Of a DNA stretch of 64,000 bases, positions 47,961 through 58,250 are shown in pieces; position 1 is the stretch's first letter; each line of letters opens with the position of its first letter. The position numbers and the translations under genes were made by a program. The notes beneath the pieces were generated by a model. The model was not told where the DNA came from and ran no database searches. It saw only the letters and a list, made by a program, of their open reading frames with translations. Source of the stretch: Epiperipatus broadwayi (lineage: Eukaryota; Onychophora; Udeonychophora; Euonychophora; Peripatidae); contig JAQFVV010012398.1 in NCBI GenBank assembly GCA_028023455.1, positions 10,281,160 through 10,345,159 on the forward strand, written 5' to 3'.

Positions 47961-50900
47961 TTATTATTATTTTGAGACTCAACTCAGTTGGTCCTTCCTT
48001 GTTATTATTCTTAAGCAGAAATGTAAGCTCGAATTTTTTTTTTAAAAAAGAGAGTGAACGCTTTAATTTTTTTTTCTCACTCCTTGAAAGTTGAAAAAAA
48101 AAAGAGCAAATGAAATGTGCGTTTATATAAAGCAATTTCCAGCAATATTAAAGAAGAGGAGAGAAATGGAACAAGATTGAATTTATTATAAGTTAGTAAT
48201 AATTATAAAAATGATATTAACATATTTGGTTATGCATAAGACTATGCCTCTGCATTGCTAAACCATTTTTTCTGCTTCCTGGTTAATACAGAAAGAGTCA
48301 AAATCGCTGATCTGTCTATGAAGTCATGTATCCAGTAATAACCAACAAAATGATAGATTTTGAAGCCAACCACACAAGCTATATGGAATGCTTTATTTCT
48401 AGTTCCTGGCTTATTAAAAGCTCATTACCTTCCAATGAATGGAGAAGAGGAAATAGAAGAAAAAGAAAATTTATAACATCCATGTAGAACCAAGTTTGAA
48501 GCCATAAATCAAATTTTTGTTGATTTACCTCAATCATCTAAAGTGTCGACAGCAATTATTTTTTTTAAAGAAGAGAAACAAGCAAATCCACCGGTACCTA
48601 CTTATTCAAAGTACTTATAATAACTTTTTTTTTAAATGGTAGAAGGAAGCCAATCAACAGTGAATAATAATGGAATTGAAGAAACAAGAAAGTCAATTGA
48701 TTCAGCATTATCTTAAAAGTATCTGCAATAACTTTCTTTTTTTTTTGTTGTTGTTGTTGGTGAGCAAAGAAAAGCAGTCTAAAATTCAAATTCAGGACAT
48801 TAATAAGAAGTAAAAAGTAGACGGGTAAATATGAACTTTCTTTAACCGATTTTATTCTTTTACTTATTAAAAGTAAACCTTAATTTACTGGTCAAAGCAA
48901 TTTTCTTTTTTGATACAGAAACATTAAAGACTTGTTTATCTATAGTTATTTGCAATATCTCACAACATAGCACAAACATAGTTTAAATCTTTAAACTTAA
49001 ATTTTTCATTATTTTTTTTTATTATATATTGTAATGTTGAAATGTTTTTTTTTTTTAATTGTTCTTCAGTTGTTAATGATAATGAGCAACCTATAGATAT
49101 ATGCATTTATAATGTTTTTTATTTTTATTTTATCTTGTTGCATATTAAAAATTAATATATGTATTTTATTTTCTTTCGCTATAAGGTTGCAAAAGAGAAA
49201 AGATATTTTTATATATGTAATTTATGGGTATACATTTTAAACATATATGTTAACATTACCGAATGCGTGAATGTGTAACTGTTTATCCAAACACATCAAA
49301 GAATAGGTTATATATGATTAGTTTAAAATAGTAAATTAAAAAGTAGGGCATTACATTTGAATGGAAATGAAATGACATATACAAGTTACACCTGAAATTT
49401 ATTTTATGATATGATAAGTAAGAAAATTCTTAAATAAGCATTTATAGAATATGTATTTTTTTTTCTAATATTGATTTAAGTCAGCTTATTTTGAGATATC
49501 AAGAAAAGTGACAAACCTATATATTAAGTTTATTTGCTTATACTTATATGAATTTTTATATTAATAAGCCATTTATTTAATTGTCGATTTGACTTTAAAG
49601 AAGGAAAGAAAGAGTAGTAGTGTTAATAAAATATAATTATATATCTTAATTGGTTTCCGAGTTATTATTAAGAATATTGTGTTTTTTGTTTTTTTTTTTT
49701 TTGTCTTAATTCTATCATTTTAATTCATCATCATTGCTCGCAGTTATTAAGTATTACCATTCGTATATATTGAGCAATCACTTGCAAATATTAAGCGTCC
49801 GCAAAATAATAGGTAAACTAGAATGTTGATATTTAAGTATTTAAGGATTATGCTTGAGAATAACCAAATTTTGATAATTATAGTTCAACATAGAAAGCTA
49901 AAATTGTGTTGTGTCCATGAATTTAGATCATCCTCATCAAAGATGGATATCATGTTATTAGTTAAAAATGTTTCAAATAATACTATATAAAAGTTATGAT
50001 CGCCATCAATCATCATTAATAAATTATAATCATTAAATTTAATGTTTAGCGTAATGAATATATTTTAGTAAATAGGGGTTTATAGAAAATTGAATATTAT
50101 GCAAAGAGATTCATGATGATCAATCATCACCATTAGTATTATTAAATCCCAGTATGAAATAGGATAATTTTAATAGATGCCTATAAGTTTATAAAGATGA
50201 ATTTATTGTTGTGAGTTTATTGATAAGCCATGGCTGGTATCATCATCACTATTATAATCATTATTATGATATCACTATTATTATCATTATTATGATATTA
50301 TTATCATCATCATCATTATTACCTTTATTGTGATAAATAATCTAGTTAAATGGCCATCAATATCAATAATGGTCTTCACATGCTTGTTTGGAAGCCATTA
50401 ATAGGATTATACATGTCTGTTCATCAATATACGCTAATGAGCTAGCAATGTCTATAAGAATCTTTGATCTATAGTATAAACTTTGGTAATATTGGGATCT
50501 TGTAATTTTATCAATATAGATAAAATGTAAGAATGTCATTTTTGTTCAATAGTCATCCAAGTCATGTGTAATAAATATGTACTGAATGAGTTTGAACTCA
50601 AGTACACTATAAATAGATACTTATCTAGATTGAAAACAATCTAGTGGCGCTCATGGGAAAACACATGTACTTAGCTAAACTGAATAAAGAGTGATATCAT
50701 CCCTTTCCAACTTCATAATATTAGTTTTATAAAATATATTTTTTATAAGTTGTCATGAATAGCACCCGTGTCGTGCAAGAGACCATGAATGGTCTTATAT
50801 ATTTGGAAAGAAGGATAGGAAGGATTCTTTGTTAGAAGAACCTAGTATTGGAGATAAGCATAAGGCACTCCAGGAATCTCACAGTGGGTACTTTTATTCA

Positions 50901-51283
50901 GTTGCTATATTTAATATTATTTTTATTAGATGACAATGGCCAGTATGTTTTATTGTTCAGATGACTGCCCCAATATATAAATAAATACCAAGAATCTTTA
51001 ATGCTGATATTTTCAAGTGGCACAGTGATTCTATAATTTCTTTATCTATGCTATGATAAATTGATATAGTTACAAATGGTACAAATTGGATAGGCATATA
51101 TCTAATAATTAATAATTTCCCCTATCTAAATATTTATTATAGTTACAAATACATATTTATATTAATTTATAAATATTGTTACAAATGGATTGAAATATGC
51201 CACACACCTGAGAGAGGTGTATTTCTATGTTAATTTAAATAGTTACAAAAAAACATATTTATATTAATTTATAAATAATTGTT

Positions 51284-51289
<6 letters not shown>
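47961..51289. other. AT-rich DNA, no gene recognised
   Basis: Short open frames (47953-48135 minus, 48598-48789 minus) are chance. An ATC/ATT-rich imperfect trinucleotide cluster lies at about 50230-50330, and a perfect 8-bp-stem hairpin (CTAGATTG/CAATCTAG) at about 50614-50633. Confidence 0.5.
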
Positions 51290-51323
<34 letters not shown>

Positions 51324-51336
51324 ATAGATTGTCTTG

Positions 51337-51380
<44 letters not shown>

Positions 51381-51392
51381 CAAGACAATCTA
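51290..51392. repeat. TA runs with 15-bp inverted flanks
   Basis: A TA run of about 35 bp is followed by TAGATTGTCTTGTTA (51325-51339), another TA run, and the exact reverse complement TAACAAGACAATCTA (51378-51392). The second part is a perfect hairpin with a TA core. Confidence 0.85.
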
Positions 51393-52202
51393 ATCACTAC
51401 TTCAGTTGATTATCCCCATCATAATGGAAGAAAAAACTTCTCAATCATATTTAAATAAAAATGAAAAATATATTACACAAGAGAAGTGGGAGAAATTTGA
51501 AAAAATACAAATCTTAAAAGACTGTCAATCTTTAATTCATTTACAAATTATTAATTGACTACTATAGCAAAATGTTATGCAAATAAAAATTTATTCAAAA
51601 CAAAAACAATTGAATGTATTTTTTGCACATTTTATAAATGTAAATGATATAGATAAATAGCCTTGGAAATTATTCATGGGAGATTGAAGGATTCTGCAAC
51701 AATTTTCATAAAGAAACATTAACTTAGTTTCCACATATAAAACAATGAACATTTTTCAAAGTGTTTTACTTTCAAGATTAGATGGTAGATGGGTTGGCTA
51801 TGGCTTAAAAAATGGGGGAAAAAAATTCAAAATAATTTGGCCAAGATTCCACTCCAAGTCACAGTTATATATGATCCATGGCATTTCTTCACACAAAATT
51901 TTATCATGTTCAATAAACACATGAAGGTATTTGTGTACTATACCACAATGAAGAAAAGATAGGAGGCCTTTTCACATACCCAATAAAATAATAATTTTGT
52001 GAACATCAAATAAACCTTATGATTTGAGTGTTATTTCCCATCGAAAAATGTGTTTTTAAACATGCACAAAAACATGTTTTGTAATGTGTCCCAAACAAAA
52101 GCTATTCTATTGCTGCCTTTTGAAGATTTTGGTTGTATATCATATTGAATTCTGTGGGTGTATAAAAATATGTTTTCTGTCTCATTAATAAGTTTGTTGT
52201 TA
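51393..52202. other. AT-rich DNA with one foldback fragment
   Basis: No gene. At 51930-51977 a half-copy of the 54.5-kb foldback element is present, sharing GAAGAAAAGATAGGAGGCC and CTTTTCACAT. Confidence 0.6.
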
Positions 52203-52300
52203 AAATTTGAAATTAGTTGTTGTTGTTACTTAATTCTGCATTTAAAAAGTTTGATGTTGAAATTTGAAATTAGTTGTTGTTGTTACTTAATTGTGGGTTT
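52203..52300 (+). repeat. 57-bp tandem duplication
   Basis: AAATTTGAAATTAGTTGTTG and its continuation at 52203 recur at 52260. Copies are nearly identical for about 40 bp. Confidence 0.8.
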
Positions 52301-52487
52301 GTTAATGTCAATTTTTGGTTAATTTCTAATCTTTCATTTCAAGTTAGTTCTTTTGTAAGTGTGAACCCCAGTTTGTGGATACACTAAATTGTAAGTGTCG
52401 GTCTCTCTGCATAAGCCACCAAATATCCACTATTGAGAAAGAATTCGGCCTTGTTGATTTTTCCTTTGTGAAAAAAAAGCCTGTCGT

Positions 52488-52790
52488 CAATTGTCAAATC
52501 AAAATAAGGCAACTAGAAATAAGATAAAATAACAGCCATCCAAGCAGATTTTTTAAAAAAGACAATGTTTTTGCAACTGACAAATATAAATAAATAAGGC
52601 AAAAAAAAGAATAACAATTAAACACTTACTTTTCAATATACATTGCAATTGTCAAATAGAAATAACACAACTAGAAATAAGGCAAAATAACAGCCATCCA
52701 AGCAGGGTAATTTAAAAAAAGGACAATGTTTTTGCAACTGATAAATATAAATACATAAGGAAAAAGAACAATCAAACACACATTTTTCAC
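52488..52790 (+). repeat. 158-bp tandem duplication
   Basis: Units start CAATTGTCAAAT at 52488 and 52646. Both include AACAGCCATCCAAGCAG, GACAATGTTTTTGCAACTGA and a CACTTAC/CACACA end. Copies are moderately diverged. The minus-strand frame 52633-52815 is incidental. Confidence 0.8.
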
Positions 52791-53218
52791 GATTGCAGGG
52801 TTGATTTTCTTTCAACTTGATATCATCGCAAGATTACATCTTGATCACTTTTTACTCAAGCCTAAAAAGCATTTTATCAAAAGTGCTGCAATTTACACTT
52901 AATTTTTTTTATTTGCTTATTGAATTACTATATTGACTTCAGTTCTTACTTTTGTTTTCTTTTTTTTTTTTTTGGCATTACTGTTGTTATTGTTATTGTT
53001 TTTTCCCTTTAATTAAAAAAAAATTGCCATTTGTTGATTTGAAAACTTACATTGCATGGAAAAATTCTGTTTACACTATGTATTGTGAAATCACATGTTC
53101 CATAAGCATTTCGGACAAGGAATTGGGGAGGGGGGATTTCTGATTGAAACAATTCTCCATCCTGTTTCTGCAAGAAGACAATTCAAAATTGATTATTTCA
53201 AGTACATAGCATGATCTA
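52791..53218. other. AT-rich DNA, nothing recognised
   Basis: The open frame 52952-53143 plus begins in poly-T and has no motif. A G-rich patch lies at 53123-53138. Confidence 0.45.
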
Positions 53219-53394
53219 TTATGAGCTGGTTAGTACCATCTGTGTGTATGTAATGTTTTGTTTTTAAAAACCATTTCTATACATTTTTTTTGAAATTGAT
53301 TGAATTAAGTGTCAAAGCATCATCATCTGCATGTGTCTATTTAATAAAAGTACATGTATATTTCATATATATATATATTTTCCTTTTAAAATAT

Positions 53395-54373
53395 ATATAC
53401 ACCAGGGTCTTGTGTTATGCAGTAGATAGGTTCCTCAGAAAACACGCACAAAAGAAATCGCACAAAAATAAGTGTAACTCACCTTGAAAAATGGGGAATA
53501 GGTGCTGTAATTTTCAGAATTCACATAAAAGCAAAACAACAAGAAAAAATTACTTTAAAATTCACATTAAAAAAAATAAACAAATGAAGTATGACTAATA
53601 AAAAATTTCAAATATTTAAAAAAAATTAATACAAGACAAACTTTTTTTATTAACTACAGTATTTAATTTTAATGTTTCATACATATTTTAATCATTACTG
53701 CTAGCGTTCGTTTGTAAACTGGTAAGAAATCAGATTCAATGTGATGTGATGTATTGTGGCTTCTCCTTAAACGAAATCAAGAATTTCTCAGCAATTATGC
53801 CCAGAGAAACCTGTTAGCCACTTTATTTTTATTCGTGATGTGATGTACAACTAGCGCTACTTTCAGTCTTGTCCTGTGTTAATGGTTTTGTTTCTATATT
53901 AAAAAAATGAGATCGAAACAAAAAGATTATACATTATCACTTGTAAGATTATTTTCAGTTTATAAAATCAATAAAATCTTAATTATTTATTTAAAAAATC
54001 TATGAATATTTATTTCTGTTATACTTAACAAAATAAGTTTTAAAAGTTTAAAATTTTTGAATATTTATCATGATATTTTTATATGTAAGTATAAATCTAT
54101 TATTATTATTTACTCATTAGTATAAGTAGGTTATTTATATAGAAGCTAACATTCTAAAAACAGCTTCAGGCCATATTCACGTTAGCTGCTAATATAATGT
54201 TATATTTTTAAAAGACAAAAAGTATTTCAAGCCAAAGTAAGTTATTAATAATTTAAATTTCTAGATATTTAATAAATATAGTGAAATATGAAGAATATTA
54301 AGAAGAAACATGAATCGCATAACTTCAAAATCGCATTAAAATAATCCGCATAAAATGAGACCTAGGTGTATAT
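53395..54373. mobile_element. Nonautonomous TIR element, pogo/Tigger-like (candidate)
   Basis: The left end reads TATACACCAGGGTCTTGTG then TTATGCAG. The reverse complement of the right end reads TATACACCTAGGTCTCATT then TTATGCGG, giving imperfect inverted repeats of roughly 27 bp ending in TA. Just inside are words built on TCGCATAA/TCGCATTA/CCGCATAA, a composition I associate with eroded pogo/Tigger nonautonomous elements. No coding sequence remains. A LINE tail lies inside it. Confidence 0.6.
53741..53834 (-). mobile_element. LINE 3' tail fragment
   Basis: About 90 bp match the noncoding 3' end of the LINE at 60396-60490 (shared words GTGATGTGATGTA, CTCAGCAATTAT and TTAGC-ACTT). On the minus strand it ends in ATCAC repeats, probably the element's short-repeat tail. 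A second GTGATGTGATGTA at 53836-53848 on the other side could be a target duplication. Confidence 0.7.
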
Positions 54374-54537
54374 TGGGTATTATGTGGGTAAATATCATCT
54401 GTGTGTATGTAATGTTTAAGTATGTGTTTTTAAAACTATTTCTACACATTTTTTGAAATTGATTAAGTGTCAAAGCGTCATCTGCGTAAGTGCAGATTTC
54501 ATATAATTTTTTTTTCCCTTTTTAAAATTTTTTAGAT

Positions 54538-54724
54538 CTTTTGTACTATTCCTGCAACAAAGAAAAGATAGGAGAGCTTTTCACATTGGTATCAATGCAT
54601 TGGTAACTTTATAATGTTTGATAACTTTGTAAATGGTTGCCAAAATAAGGTTACATAGTTACCAGTGTATTGATACCAATGTGAAAAGGCCTATCTTTTC
54701 TTCAATGCAGGAATAATACACAAG
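54538..54724. mobile_element. Foldback/MITE, 187 bp, about 70-bp arms
   Basis: The left arm (54538-54608) and right arm (54657-54724) are inverted repeats (ATTCCTGCA / TGCAGGAAT outer, TTCACATTGGTATCAAT / ATTGATACCAATGTGAA inner). The spacer is about 48 bp. A related half-copy is at 51930-51977, which supports mobility. Confidence 0.75.
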
Positions 54725-55346
54725 TATCCACACAAAAATATAATCATGTGTAACTTTCATTGTAATTCAAATTATTATACAATATTTTAATATATAAAAC
54801 ATTTATTTAATATGTATTTTTTTCTTGTAATTAATAATTTATTTATTTTTTTGCAAGTAAATATTATATTAGTGAAATTGTATAGCATTAGTAATTTTTT
54901 TTTCCTATTTTGTTCGTAAAGATTACAAAATATTCAACTTTGAAATAAGTTCTTTTATATTTGATCTTATTTGTTATAATTGTTCAAAATTTCAAATAAG
55001 TTATTTATTGAGAAGGCTTTTTTTTTTCTTTTTTTTTTACTGAGATAAAAAATACATGTAAATTTGAAAAATGTGTGAAGAAAAAATATAGAGAATTGTT
55101 GTAATGGTAGGACCCAGAAATTAGATCATCTTTCAGATCTACTACTTACATAAAATATATTTCGAAAGTTTAATTTCTAATAATTTACTTTATATTATTA
55201 TTTATCATTGCAAATAAAAATTCCTTTTACATAATTTTAGTTTACATTTGCTACCTCAAAAATTGCTTATTTAAATTACAGCAAAAGAAAATGTATATTT
55301 ACTCAAGAAATGTTTTATAATAAAACATTGCAAACTAATTTGGAAC
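54725..55346. other. AT-rich DNA, nothing recognised
   Basis: Poly-T tracts only (for example 55018-55040). Confidence 0.45.
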
Positions 55347-55630
55347 TACAACTTTACCCCATTTAGCAATTGGCTACTTAGCGATATTTCACAATAGCGA
55401 TCATCATCAATTTGTACCCACCACTTCGATTTACAATTGATTTTTCACCATAATGATCGGGAAAAAATTTAAAAAAATTTTTGGGGGGCAGCCATCTTGA
55501 ATTTTCCGTCACTGATGACATCAGAGAATAGGTATTTTAAATTCATTTTACCCAAAAGCAAAAGTATATTATTATAATACATATACAGGTAATGACTTTG
55601 CTCTAATTGTATAGCATATCCAATATTTTA

Positions 55631-55642
55631 TTCATAAAACAC
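55631..55642. repeat. 12-bp direct repeat, left of PLE fragment
   Basis: TTCATAAAACAC, repeated exactly at 56236-56247. It is probably the target-site duplication of the inserted PLE fragment. Confidence 0.65.
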
Positions 55643-55853
55643 TATTAAGCATCACATGATCACATTTCCTATACTAGCACATTAATTGTTGATAAACAGA
55701 GCAAAACTCTCCATACAGTATTGCCACCTGTGCTAAACTGAGTAATCAATTGATGCCAGAAGGCTTGTGCATAAAATCCCTATCTAATGCCTACTCATCC
55801 AATATCCCCAGACTAGTTTCTGGCTTAATGGTTTAACACCAATCCTGCCTAAT

Positions 55854-55949
55854 AGGATAGTGGTGGCTATGGTTGTAAAAGAGCCAAAGACACCAAAATG
55901 TATGGGTGCTGAACTGAGTTCAGACCCATATGACTATATAAGCTATTGA
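55854..55949 (+). pseudogene. Eroded PLE endonuclease C-terminus (candidate)
   Basis: A 31-codon reading, then TGA, contains KEPKTP, GAELSS and YDYIS. PLE polyproteins often end in a block of the form (K/R)xPxTxNRDxGxxLSxxYDxxL just after GIY-YIG, which this resembles in spacing and several residues. The expected NRD is lost. The hammerhead-bearing 3' UTR follows 130 bp downstream, as it should. The match is short, so this is tentative. Confidence 0.45.
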
Positions 55950-56082
55950 GCTTAGATTGAGAATATTTTTTTTGTTTTCAATTTCATTCTCATAGTTTTG
56001 TAGTTAAGTAGAGATAAAAGGTGGTTGCTAGAGGGTTGCATTAGATCTTAAGATCTAGATTCAGTGCTCTCAGATCCAAAGC

Positions 56083-56124
56083 TCCTCACTGACGAAGGCC
56101 ACAAGCCAGAAACTAGTCTGGGGA
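56083..56124 (+). ncRNA. Hammerhead ribozyme motif (PLE-type)
   Basis: Core strands CTGACGA (56089-56095) and GAAA (56109-56112) are both present. Stem I is TCCTCA/TGGGGA (56083-56088 with 56119-56124, six pairs, one G-U). Stem II is GGC/GCC (97-99 with 105-107) closed by CACAA-type loop bases, but with an A-A mismatch at its base (56096/56108). Stem III is ACTAGT (56112-56117), followed by C at 56118, the expected cleavage position after GTC. ACTAGT is self-complementary, so stem III can form between two molecules, the dimeric style described for PLE hammerheads. Activity is uncertain because of the stem II mismatch. The inverted arm near 55800-55830 keeps only the second half. Confidence 0.7.
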
Positions 56125-56235
56125 TATTGAATGAGTAGGCATTAGATAGGGATTTTATGCACAAGCCTTCCTGCATCCATTGATTACTCTGTTTAGCACA
56201 GGTGGCAATACTGTATGGAGAGTTTTGCTCTGTTT

Positions 56236-56247
56236 TTCATAAAACAC
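56236..56247. repeat. 12-bp direct repeat, right of PLE fragment
   Basis: TTCATAAAACAC, identical to 55631-55642. Confidence 0.65.
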
Positions 56248-56333
56248 AATGTTAGTGCTGCATTCAGTATTTTGATTATAGAATGTATAAACTTAAATTA
56301 TAAATAACTAATGAATCTTTGTCTCTCTCTATA

Positions 56334-56442
56334 TATAAGTGTTGAATGTCTTTAGAAAAATTAAACTTTATTTAAATATAATATACAGTACTTGGATTAT
56401 TTAAATAAAGTTTAATTTTTCTAAAGACATTTAACACTTATA
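56334..56442. repeat. Compact hairpin, 44-bp arms, 21-nt loop
   Basis: Arms 56334-56377 and 56399-56442 are reverse complements with about one mismatch (AAGTGTTGAATGTC / GACATTTAACACTT). The size and near-perfect pairing resemble a miniature TIR element or a small hairpin RNA precursor. Flanks are TA-rich. Confidence 0.8.
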
Positions 56443-57288
56443 TTAGATGATGAAATACTCCAATATACAAATACAGTACAACTAAAATACCATCATCACA
56501 AGCTTGTTTCTTAATTATGCACACCCAAATGGTTTCAAATCAAAAGAAAAATATTTTTAAAAAAAAAGTTTAAAAGAAAAACAGATTGCATTTAAAATAA
56601 GTGTTAACGAATGAATAATCTTTCTACATGAATGGGGGGGGGGGCACTATTACATTACTAAAAATATACAGTAAGAAAAATAAATTTAGCTCTATGTTTT
56701 AGAAAATTAACAATTAGATTTTTTTTTTTTTTTAAAAAAAAATATTATTTTTTTTTTCTAAAGTTGACTATTTACGATATGCATTAAGCCTTTTGTTACT
56801 CTGGAGTCTTTATGTTCAATTAAATAATTTATAATTAAACATTGTTTTTTAATTTGAATAATTTCACATACGTAATAAACATAAATGTGTACAGTAACAA
56901 ATTTTAAAAAAATCCACTTCAGCATGGATTTTTTTTTCATTATGATGAAAAACTTCTGCGAAAGGATATAAAAACTATTAAATTCAAATTCAGTTTCACT
57001 TTCTCTTTCTTTTTTGCTGTTCTGTACTTTTTAAACAGTGAAAATATGCATTTTTTTTCCTAGTGATGTAAAACTTTTATTTTTAGATACCATATTTAAT
57101 TATCATTACAATGAAAAAAACAAGAAAATCTTTGAGAGGAAACCAATGTAGATATTTTACGTCGAGAGGAACCAAGCAATTTTATCCCCATAGACTGCCA
57201 TTATAAATAAGTATTCTGTATATGATATTCTTGCTTAACGATGAGTTTTGGAGGACCAATTGCCATCGCTAAGCGGGATAAAGGTGTA

Positions 57289-58156
57289 TAATAAAAAATC
57301 CATGTGATAATTAGGAAAGTGATTAATAATGTGATTAACTGTCATGTGATATTAAAATATATGATCATTTGTAACGTGATGAAATTCTGAAATGTAATAT
57401 ATATATATATCACTATTACTTAGCTTGGTTACATTAAATAAAGAAGGAATCAGCTATAATGAAAGTAACAAAAATTAGATTGTATTTGAAAGCAAATTAG
57501 TGTTTACTGGAGTTGCAAAAATAACAAAAGTGAGTCAAAAGCATAATAAAAACTAGTAATAACTGAAATATTAGGATATAAAAAAGAACTGATGACAGAT
57601 TTTATAGAAAAAAATTGGAGAAGATATTGAACTGTTAATGGCTGTTAATTACTGCTGCTACTATCAGAATAAAATAGCTTAATTTATCATATTCAGAATA
57701 TTTGTCATAACAGTGATAAATATAAAAATATATATAACAAACCCTGACTTACAATTAAATAAACATTTTAACTAAAATAATTAAAAAAGGAAGTATAACC
57801 GGAATTACTGATAGCATCTATAAATAAATAAAACATTTTACATGGTCATGGTCAGAGGTTGGGGGGGGGGGAGATTCCTAACAGATATATTTTAAATGCT
57901 TTCTCTGGCTAAGCATTTATCACAAAGCTTGTTGAGCAATTGGCAAATGCTCATTGTTTTTATATCTCGCAAGCTTAAGAGAATTGGGTCATGTGATACA
58001 TGATTCATATTTTGACTATTTATTTACATGGCTGGATTCAAATTCAAGTCAAAAGTAAATTACATTATTATTTACCTTACTACGCTCTAAAGAAAAAAAA
58101 TCTGACTAACAAAATTATACAAACAATATGGAAACATATAATAAAATAGTCAAGCA
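57289..58156. other. AT-rich DNA, nothing recognised
   Basis: A TA run near 57399 and a G-run near 57860-57870 are present. No gene. Confidence 0.5.
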
Positions 58157-58250
58157 TTGGTGGCCGAGTGGTTACCACAGCAGCCTTACAAGCAGTTGTA
58201 CCGGGGTTCACTTCAGGGCTGACGCTTTGACACATTAAAAAAATGTAATA
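58157..58250 (+). mobile_element. tRNA-derived SINE head or tRNA pseudogene
   Basis: TGGCCGAGTGGTTA (58161-58174) matches the RNA polymerase III A box of Leu/Ser-type tRNAs. About 30 bp further, GGTTCACTTCA (58205-58215) is a good B box. Acceptor and anticodon arms do not pair well, so this is not a functional tRNA. A GACGCTTTGACAC stretch follows, then AT-rich DNA, as in a truncated SINE. It is isolated in otherwise AT-rich sequence, which supports retroposition. Confidence 0.7.

Larger units (their letters stand above)
53219..54515 (+). repeat. About 140-bp direct repeats flanking the 53.4-kb TIR element
   Basis: A left repeat at about 53230-53375 and a right repeat at about 54393-54510 share ATCTGTGTGTATGTAATGTT, TTTTGAAATTGATT and AAGTGTCAAAGC, and both end in a TTTCATAT region. 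The TIR element lies exactly between them. Either a pre-existing tandem duplication was hit at the junction, or the insertion carried the repeats. Confidence 0.75.
55643..56235 (+). mobile_element. Second Penelope-like fragment with inverted end
   Basis: The region 56105-56235 is a near-perfect reverse complement of about 55693-55838 (words TAGCACAGGTGGCAATACTG, AGTAGGCATTAGATAGGG and CCAGAAACTAGTCTGGGGAT). The two arms are separated by about 265 bp that belong to the longer, forward copy. This repeats the architecture of the 27-kb PLE: a short inverted 3' piece, then a longer forward piece. The forward piece contains an eroded endonuclease C-terminus and a hammerhead motif. Exact 12-bp repeats bound it. 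Its sequence is unlike the 27-kb PLE, so it is a different family. Confidence 0.7.
55347..57288. mobile_element. Composite TIR element, mariner/Tigger-like (candidate)
   Basis: After a TA at 55347, the left end reads CAACTTTACCCCATTTAGC. Before a TA at 57288, the right end reads, in reverse complement, CACCTTTATCCCGCTTAGC. They match at about 17 of 22 positions with mostly transition differences. Both are followed by an ATTGGC/ATGGCAATTGG word. TA at both borders fits Tc1/mariner-superfamily insertion. Much of the interior is later insertion: the PLE fragment (55643-56235) and a hairpin (56334-56442). No transposase reading is recognisable. Confidence 0.5.

Noticed and set aside
57588-57625. 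Hammerhead candidate from a CTGATGA word
   Set aside because: No GAAA core strand or pairing stems follow at the required spacing.
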